Below, one piece after another: positions 59,635 through 64,000 of a stretch of 64,000 nucleotides of DNA. The stretch is from IMG/VR virus record IMGVR_UViG_3300034375_008262, positions 1-64,000 of that record; one strand, written 5' to 3'. A program made the translations under genes and the position numbers. The DNA comes from a virus. The notes under the pieces are model-generated. The model was given only the letters and a program-made list of their open reading frames with translations, searched no databases and had not been told where the DNA came from. Within the stretch, counting starts at the first letter, position 1, and each line of letters opens with the position of its first letter.

Positions 59635-59638
59635 TAAT

Positions 59639-60124
59639 ATGGCAACAGAATTAGTAAGAAATATTGTAAAAAAAGCAAATACTCCACAAATGTGTTGGAG
59701 AACACCTAATAGTGGACAGTGTGGTAAGTGTGAACGCAATTGGGCAAGTGATGAAGAAGATGGCGTGTTTCATATTGATGAAAAAGATTTAAACATACTC
59801 CTTGATATGCTTAAAGGATATGAATATGAAACTATCACTCGTAAAAAAGAGATAAAAAATATATACAAAGAAAGTTGGACATTGCCAGTTGGTAGAGTTA
59901 CTAGTGACACTAGTAGATTGCCACGAATTGTTTTGCTGTTAGAGTCAACTTTAGGTAATGCTGTGATAACAGGTAAAGTTATTCAAGCAGCAAACACATT
60001 GAGTTGGAGCAGCACCTGTGAAATACGTGATAAAATTATTCTTGGATTAGGTTTCAAGGATAGAGGTGGCAAAGAAGTGTTTGCTGATGAAAAGTTAAAA
60101 CAAATATATGCAGAAGATAAATAA
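59639..60124 (+). CDS. Hypothetical protein with cysteine cluster (161 residues)
   Basis: I chose ATG 59639 because it lies four bases after a TAAATA element; a GTG 54 bases upstream is in frame but would place the inverted repeat inside the gene. Early residues include CWRTPNSGQCGKCERNW (Cys19, Cys28, Cys31), a possible small metal site. The rest is a mixed fold with SWTLPVGRVTSDTSRLPRIV, and LGFKDRGGKEVFADEKLKQI at the end. No family recognised. Its stop codon overlaps the next promoter. Confidence 0.68.
   Translation: MATELVRNIVKKANTPQMCWRTPNSGQCGKCERNWASDEEDGVFHIDEKDLNILLDMLKGYEYETITRKKEIKNIYKESWTLPVGRVTSDTSRLPRIVLLLESTLGNAVITGKVIQAANTLSWSSTCEIRDKIILGLGFKDRGGKEVFADEKLKQIYAEDK
60116..60123 (+). 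promoter_or_regulatory. Late promoter-like GATAAATA
   Basis: 21 bases before the ATG at 60145, overlapping the TAA of the previous gene. Leader contains AAGGAA. Confidence 0.62.
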
Positions 60125-60144
60125 TTTATATTAAGGAAACTCTC

Positions 60145-60822
60145 ATGAAAGTATTTCAAGTTATTGCAGAACAAAATGAATTAGATGAAATTGGATTAAA
60201 TCCGTTTGGAAAACTTGCTCGTCAACAACGTGCAGCAAATAAAGCTGGCAAACAAAGTATAAAAGACGAAGTAAATCAATTGCGTATTGAGTTTAACGCA
60301 TTTCTTAAAACAAGCAAGCAGCCTGCAACTGCTGGCACACTGTTAAATTACTTGAAGCAAAAAGGTTACGGAGCAGAAGCAGCAGCTATTATTAAAGCAC
60401 TACCAAGCAAAGGCAGCAAGATGAGAGCAAAAGCTGCTGCACAGGATAAAAAAGCAGCAGCCCAAGCAGCAGCACAAAAGACAGCAGCTGGTCAAGCAGC
60501 AGCCGCAGCTGGTTTAGGCAATCAAGGAAGTGCAGCAAGCATTAACAAGATGCCAGCTGATCAACAGAAGATTGCAAGACTAGCAGCAAGTCAATACGAT
60601 GAAGCAGCAGCAGGCGATGTATTAAGCGGCGGACAAATCAAAAGTGTTATTGACCAAGTTGTAAGAAAAGGCTTTACTAGCAAAGCAGGATATTCAAAAG
60701 GTAAATTTGCTGGTGACGAACCACCTGCAACATTTAAGTCTGCTCAGGGTGCACCAGGTGATGCAACACAAAAAGCAATTGCACTTTTGAAAAAAGCAGG
60801 TTACACTGTAACTAAAGATTAA
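60145..60822 (+). CDS. Probable internal head protein with capsid-targeting N-terminus
   Basis: 225 residues. The N-terminus MKVFQVIAEQNELDEIG closely resembles the T4 capsid-targeting sequence (MKTYQEFIAE) of internal proteins IPI-IPIII, including the I-A-E where the prohead protease cuts; a second L-D-E is at 13-15. The body is Ala/Lys/Gln-rich and helical (KKAAAQAAAQKTAAGQ), then KPPATFKS-like and GYTVTKD at the end. Basic, small, late-expressed: it fits a protein packed in the head and injected with DNA. AAGGAA lies eight bases before the ATG. Its function after injection is unknown. The last four bases overlap the convergent gene's stop. Confidence 0.7.
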   Translation: MKVFQVIAEQNELDEIGLNPFGKLARQQRAANKAGKQSIKDEVNQLRIEFNAFLKTSKQPATAGTLLNYLKQKGYGAEAAAIIKALPSKGSKMRAKAAAQDKKAAAQAAAQKTAAGQAAAAAGLGNQGSAASINKMPADQQKIARLAASQYDEAAAGDVLSGGQIKSVIDQVVRKGFTSKAGYSKGKFAGDEPPATFKSAQGAPGDATQKAIALLKKAGYTVTKD

Positions 60823-61037
60823 AAAAACGGCTGTTGTGTTTTCTTAGCAACTTCTAAATTATCTTCGGCAAGTTTAGCTATAACTTCTCTGTCCTCTGGA
60901 GACAGCATAAAAGCATCATCATAACTCAAACCACCACGCATGTGCCAAACCATTTTGGCTAAATCGTAGCGGAGTTGTTTAATTTCTTCTTCTTGGACCT
61001 TGACCTCTTGTAATATTTTCTCCACGGGGAGAGCCAA
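60819..61037 (-). CDS. Tail assembly chaperone extension (gp51-position, -1 frame)
   Basis: As a separate gene it has 72 residues from TTG 61035-61037, with AAGGA only two bases away, too close for good initiation. The frame is open upstream of the TTG and joins the gp26-like gene through AAATTTT (61052-61058). I therefore read it mainly as the -1 frame extension of that gene, giving a fusion of about 359 residues. Sequence: ILQEVKVQEEEIKQLRYDL coil, then HMRGGLSYDDAFMLSPEDRE, which recalls the C-terminal part of G/GT-type tail chaperones. Stop overlaps the convergent gene by four bases. Confidence 0.72.
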   Translation of the reverse strand: MALPVEKILQEVKVQEEEIKQLRYDLAKMVWHMRGGLSYDDAFMLSPEDREVIAKLAEDNLEVAKKTQQPFF

Positions 61038-61042
61038 GATCC

Positions 61043-61897
61043 TTATGCGAAAAAATTTGAAGCGTCAAAGTTAATAGGCACTTCAAATGTTTCAGGAGCG
61101 CCAGTTGCTCTATCCTCTTCTGTTGTGACAATTTTTCTTGGTTTTACAGCAAATTTTTTGCGTTGATTATCAACATGGTCAAGCAGTGACTTGTAAAATT
61201 CAACAGGTGCGTTCTGTAAAAACTCCATGATGTGATTTTTATCAGTTACAGTTTGATCACCTACTGTGATGCTTACAACACTTGAATACACACTTGTTAG
61301 ATTCATTTCTGTGAGTCTTGAGAATGTTTCATTAAACTGAGATAGTTTTTCTACTTCACTCAATTTTTCGTCATCAACAATACGAAGAATACGCTGTTCT
61401 TCAAATGTTTTGAGTGCAACATCTGTAAACTGTCTATAGTTCATTGGTTGTGTTTCTACTTTAAACTCGTTGTGTTCAAAGATTGGATCATAAGTTTGAC
61501 TGTTAAGTTCGTCTAGTAATTCAACTAAGTTTGTTTCAAAGCTACGCTCTTCTGCTGTGCCTGGAATAGTTATATCCATAGTTAACATTTCACCATAAGT
61601 TGCAATACGAATTGCTGTAAGCAGTGCATCAAGATCAATACTTGGCACCATCCATGCGTTCTTGATAGCAGGCACACAGTTTTGAATCACATTGACTGTG
61701 CTTTGTCCGTTGAGCAATGCATCAGGCGTTTTGATCATGATTTCGTCTTTTGCCGTCATAGGATAAACTGCATATTGATTGTTTTCTGTTTTTTCTAGCG
61801 ATCCAGGTGCATAGAACAACCCTTTACTAGGTAAATCGATAAACAATTTGGGCTGACGAAAATGTTTCATCAGCGGATTTGCTGTTATTTCGCTCAT
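61043..61897 (-). CDS. gp26: gp26-like baseplate hub / tail assembly chaperone protein
   Basis: 284 residues. Matches the T4 base-plate family (T4_baseplate, gp26): FIDLPSKGLFYAPGSLE, VYPMTAKDEIMIKTPDALL, NGQSTVNVIQNCVPAIKN, MVPSIDLDALLTAIRIATYG, MDITIPGTAEE. These are diagnostic together. The protein ends in ASNFFA, where the slippery AAATTTT can shift ribosomes into the 60819 frame. CCGGAG is six bases before the ATG. It is divergent from the tape-measure-like gene, as chaperones commonly are placed beside it. Role: folding of the tape measure before tail-tube polymerisation, inferred. Confidence 0.85.
   Translation of the reverse strand: MSEITANPLMKHFRQPKLFIDLPSKGLFYAPGSLEKTENNQYAVYPMTAKDEIMIKTPDALLNGQSTVNVIQNCVPAIKNAWMVPSIDLDALLTAIRIATYGEMLTMDITIPGTAEERSFETNLVELLDELNSQTYDPIFEHNEFKVETQPMNYRQFTDVALKTFEEQRILRIVDDEKLSEVEKLSQFNETFSRLTEMNLTSVYSSVVSITVGDQTVTDKNHIMEFLQNAPVEFYKSLLDHVDNQRKKFAVKPRKIVTTEEDRATGAPETFEVPINFDASNFFA
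61052..61058 (-). promoter_or_regulatory. Predicted -1 ribosomal frameshift site AAATTTT
   Basis: In frame 0 the codons are TCA AAT TTT TTC GCA TAA. The heptamer A AAT TTT fits X XXY YYZ exactly; a -1 slip gives AAA TTT, then TTT CGC ATA AGG ATC TTG and the open 60819 frame. The zero-frame stop follows nine bases after the slip site. Confidence 0.75.
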
Positions 61898-61908
61898 ATT
61901 TTTCTCCG

Positions 61909-61916
61909 GATAAATA
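61909..61916 (+). promoter_or_regulatory. Late promoter-like GATAAATA
   Basis: Lies 56 bases before the GTG at 61973. The rest of the leader contains TAGGA as ribosome site. Confidence 0.6.
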
Positions 61917-61972
61917 ACTTATACAGTATATACCATATTTAATTAAGTGCGTAGTTAATTTAGGAATCAAAA

Positions 61973-64000
61973 GTGACTGATACAGATATTCGTAATGTAG
62001 GTGGACCAGATGGTGTAGCCAGTGAAGCAACTCTTATGAGACTTGTTGAATTAACAAGATCAATGCAAAGAGGCACCAATGCTGCGGCTCAAGCTGAAGC
62101 TAGACTACGCAAAGCACACAATGATTCTGTAGCAAAAGGCACAAAAGAACTTGGACTACTTGGTAAAGCAGCTGACCTAGCTGGAAAAGGTTTAAACAAG
62201 TATGCCAATGTTTTGCAACACGGTGTTAGTGGTGTAAGCGACTTTAGCAAATACATTTTAGGCAGCAACAGCGCACTACAAAGACTAGTTGAATATGCTG
62301 ACCAAAGCACACATCAATTTAGAGAACTAAGCCAAGTTGGTGCAGGATTCAGCAACAGTATTTTTGAAATGAACAAAGTTGCTGCAACCAGTGGCATGGC
62401 TATGACACAGTTTTACGAAACTATATCTGGCAACAGTGAAGTGTTAAGGATGCTAGGCGGCACAGTCACAGACGGTGCAAAACGTTTCTCAGAAATATCA
62501 AAAGGTATCCGTCAAAGTGATCTTGGTCAAAGACTTTTACAATTAGGATTTACTGCTCAAGATATCAACGAAGGCTTTCTGTCTTATTCAAACAACATGC
62601 AACGCCAAGGATTATTGCAACGCATGAGCAATGCAGAGTTAATTGAAGGCAGTGCAAACTATCTAAAAGAAATTGACTTGCTTGCAAAAGCAACAGGCAA
62701 AAACAGACAAGAATTATTGAATCAAACCAGCGAGTTGCAAAACAGTGCAGCATTCCAGGCATTGCAAGCAAGAGCAAGTGCTGACGGTGCAGGACAACTC
62801 GAACGCAACATGGCAAGTCTTGCAAGTTTCTTACCAGGCTTTACTGGCGACATCATGGACATGGCAAGTGGATTGCGTGGTAGCCAATTAGAAATAGGTT
62901 TGAGTCAAAGTGCTGCTGGTCAACAAATGGTTAACTTGATTAGAAACATGGAAGGTATGAGCAATACTGAATTCCTAAGAAACATGCAGCAACTTGGTCC
63001 TCTTATTGGTAATACTGTTGCAGCAATGGATCCAGCACAGATTAGAGCATTGAGAGCACAAGGTAGTCCTTTGGCTGCACTGTTTGATGCGATGCCTGCC
63101 TTTAGAGCAATGGCAAACATTGATCCTGATGCAGCTGAAAAAGAACAAGAACAACGTAATAAACTAACAGAATTGTTTGCAGGATTTTCAGATGCAATAT
63201 CAAGATTGTCATCATTTATCTTAGAGGAATTTTTGAACAGTGAAACGTTTGAATCTTTGAAAAGAATTGGCAACAGCCTGTCTGAGACATTCAAACAATT
63301 GTTTGGCGAACAAGGTGAAAGCGGTGCTTTTGCTAATGCAAGCGAAGGCATTAAAAATTTTACAACAACAATTGATACATGGTTTGTTGAAAATATTACT
63401 CAACCGTTACAAGCATTTATAGATGATTTTAATAACTTTAGTGCAGAAGGCGGAACACCTTTAGAATTTTTGAAAATGAAAGTCACAGAAGCAGGTAATG
63501 CTATTGCTGACTATTTGTTAGGTCCTATTGAAAGTGAACCTGGAGGTCCAAACAGAGGACAACGAGCTGGCGGCATACTTAAAAAAATCACAGACGGTAT
63601 AGCAAATGCATTCAGCGGAGACGGTGCAAGTAATTTTTTAACTAGTATCAGTGATAGTATTAAAGGTGTATACGAAAAACTAACAGCAGACGGAACATTT
63701 ATAAGTGATGTAACAAAAAGTGTCACTGACATTTTTACAAACCTAACAAGCGATCAAGGTTTTATAACAAACATCAGTAATGCAGTAACTAAAATATTCA
63801 CAGACTTAACAAGCGATCAAGGGTTTATTACAAAAATTAATGATGCAATTTCAAGTATTTTTTCTGATCAAGGTGTAATTTCTAGTGTAAGCACTGCCTT
63901 TAGTGATTTTATGAAGAACAATACTGTAATACAAGCAATGTCAGATGCTATATCAAATGCAATGGATACTGTAGAAACCAGTCTGCGTGACTGGCTTGGT
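61973..64000 (+). CDS. Tape-measure-like protein, 5' 676 codons
   Basis: Open from GTG 61973 (AGGA seven bases upstream) to the right edge, so the C-terminus is missing. The visible part is almost all helical and Ala/Ser/Gln-rich: VASEATLMRLVELTRSMQR, GLLGKAADLAGKGLNKYANV at the start, and SDQGFIT repeats with a 21-residue (63-base) period at about 63680-63860, such as TDLTSDQGFITKINDAISSI. A regular helical repeat and placement beside the gp26-like chaperone fit a tape-measure (gp29-like) protein that sets tail length. A different large virion protein is possible, since no hydrophobic pore segment is visible yet. Confidence 0.75.
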   Translation, partial: MTDTDIRNVGGPDGVASEATLMRLVELTRSMQRGTNAAAQAEARLRKAHNDSVAKGTKELGLLGKAADLAGKGLNKYANVLQHGVSGVSDFSKYILGSNSALQRLVEYADQSTHQFRELSQVGAGFSNSIFEMNKVAATSGMAMTQFYETISGNSEVLRMLGGTVTDGAKRFSEISKGIRQSDLGQRLLQLGFTAQDINEGFLSYSNNMQRQGLLQRMSNAELIEGSANYLKEIDLLAKATGKNRQELLNQTSELQNSAAFQALQARASADGAGQLERNMASLASFLPGFTGDIMDMASGLRGSQLEIGLSQSAAGQQMVNLIRNMEGMSNTEFLRNMQQLGPLIGNTVAAMDPAQIRALRAQGSPLAALFDAMPAFRAMANIDPDAAEKEQEQRNKLTELFAGFSDAISRLSSFILEEFLNSETFESLKRIGNSLSETFKQLFGEQGESGAFANASEGIKNFTTTIDTWFVENITQPLQAFIDDFNNFSAEGGTPLEFLKMKVTEAGNAIADYLLGPIESEPGGPNRGQRAGGILKKITDGIANAFSGDGASNFLTSISDSIKGVYEKLTADGTFISDVTKSVTDIFTNLTSDQGFITNISNAVTKIFTDLTSDQGFITKINDAISSIFSDQGVISSVSTAFSDFMKNNTVIQAMSDAISNAMDTVETSLRDWLG
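63737..63866 (+). repeat. 63-base (21-codon) repeats in tape-measure-like gene
   Basis: TAACAAGCGATCAAGG starts at 63744 and again at 63807, 63 bases apart; the encoded unit is SDQGFIT with flanking helix. A third, divergent unit follows. This fits the periodic helices of tape measures. Confidence 0.65.

Larger units (their letters stand above)
59275..59638 (+). other. 364-base gene-free stretch with the structured region and a leader
   Basis: The only gap over 300 bases in the window. It begins with an inverted repeat GATCG/CGATC around 59273-59290, holds the structured region (59281-59580), and ends with an inverted repeat AGATGAAC/GTTCATCT (59601-59619, loop GTA) followed by a late-type element (59627-59634) that leads directly into the ATG at 59639. 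No tRNA could be folded. Confidence 0.7.

Noticed and set aside
60417-60560. GCAGCA-rich repeat as a possible tandem repeat locus
   Set aside because: It simply encodes Ala/Gln helix in the internal head protein; no regular unit.
60780-60860. Terminator between the convergent 60145 and 60819 genes
   Set aside because: A run of seven A/T after the stop has no GC-rich stem before it; the two genes overlap by four bases.
1-64000. CRISPR array, insertion sequence, integrase or attachment site
   Set aside because: No regularly spaced repeats, transposase motifs or integrase were found while reading.

Overview
The window is part of a T4-type (myovirus) phage genome, very probably marine. It is AT-rich (most genes look about one third G+C) and densely packed. 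It carries T4-family genes: baseplate gp53, gp25, gp6, gp5-like spike, gp26-like protein, a gp12-like collar fibre, the recombination pair gp46/gp47 and a late sigma factor gp55. There are no tRNAs, integrase or photosynthesis genes. The AT bias, the near-perfect host-type sigma-70 promoters and the abundance of N-terminal-twitch radical SAM proteins suggest a phage of a low-GC marine bacterium (SAR11-like hosts are a guess, not proven).

Layout. (1) Bases 1-21140 are an accessory island, read mostly leftward from a consensus sigma-70 promoter at about 21160. It has seven radical SAM proteins (one cut by the left edge), three GT-A-like glycosyltransferases, three members of an unnamed family with a conserved Glu-Lys/Gly-Phe-Thr-Phe C-terminus, four SGNH-like hydrolases, a methyltransferase, a nucleotide-sugar epimerase, a shortened DegT-like protein and an arginine:glycine amidinotransferase. 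Three genes read rightward inside it and overlap their convergent neighbours. (2) 21190-29229 holds tail-fibre genes: two paralogous small virion proteins, three fibres sharing one N-terminal domain, and a 202-residue structural protein. (3) 29251-54851 is the baseplate region: a 4583-residue giant, gp6, gp25, a CHAP amidase, a multidomain gp5-like spike, a hub protein, gp53 and a tail-tube-cap candidate. (4) 54927-60822 reads rightward: late sigma factor, gp47, gp46, a small protein, a GIY-YIG nuclease, a structured non-coding region, an unknown gene and a probable capsid-injected internal protein. (5) 60819-64000 has the gp26-like tail chaperone with a -1 frameshift extension, divergent from the start of a tape-measure-like gene.

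How it works together. Sigma-70 promoters sit before the island, gp55 and gp47/46 (early expression); TATAAATA-like late promoters sit before tail, baseplate, tape-measure and internal-protein genes. Four genes have TAAATA exactly four bases before ATG, which predicts leaderless late transcripts. The observations I rate highest are the -1 frameshift site, the leaderless late promoters, the capsid-targeting N-terminus of the 60145 gene, the GC-rich structured RNA at 59281-59580, the seven-member radical SAM island, and the giant baseplate protein with carbohydrate-binding-like and propeller repeats.
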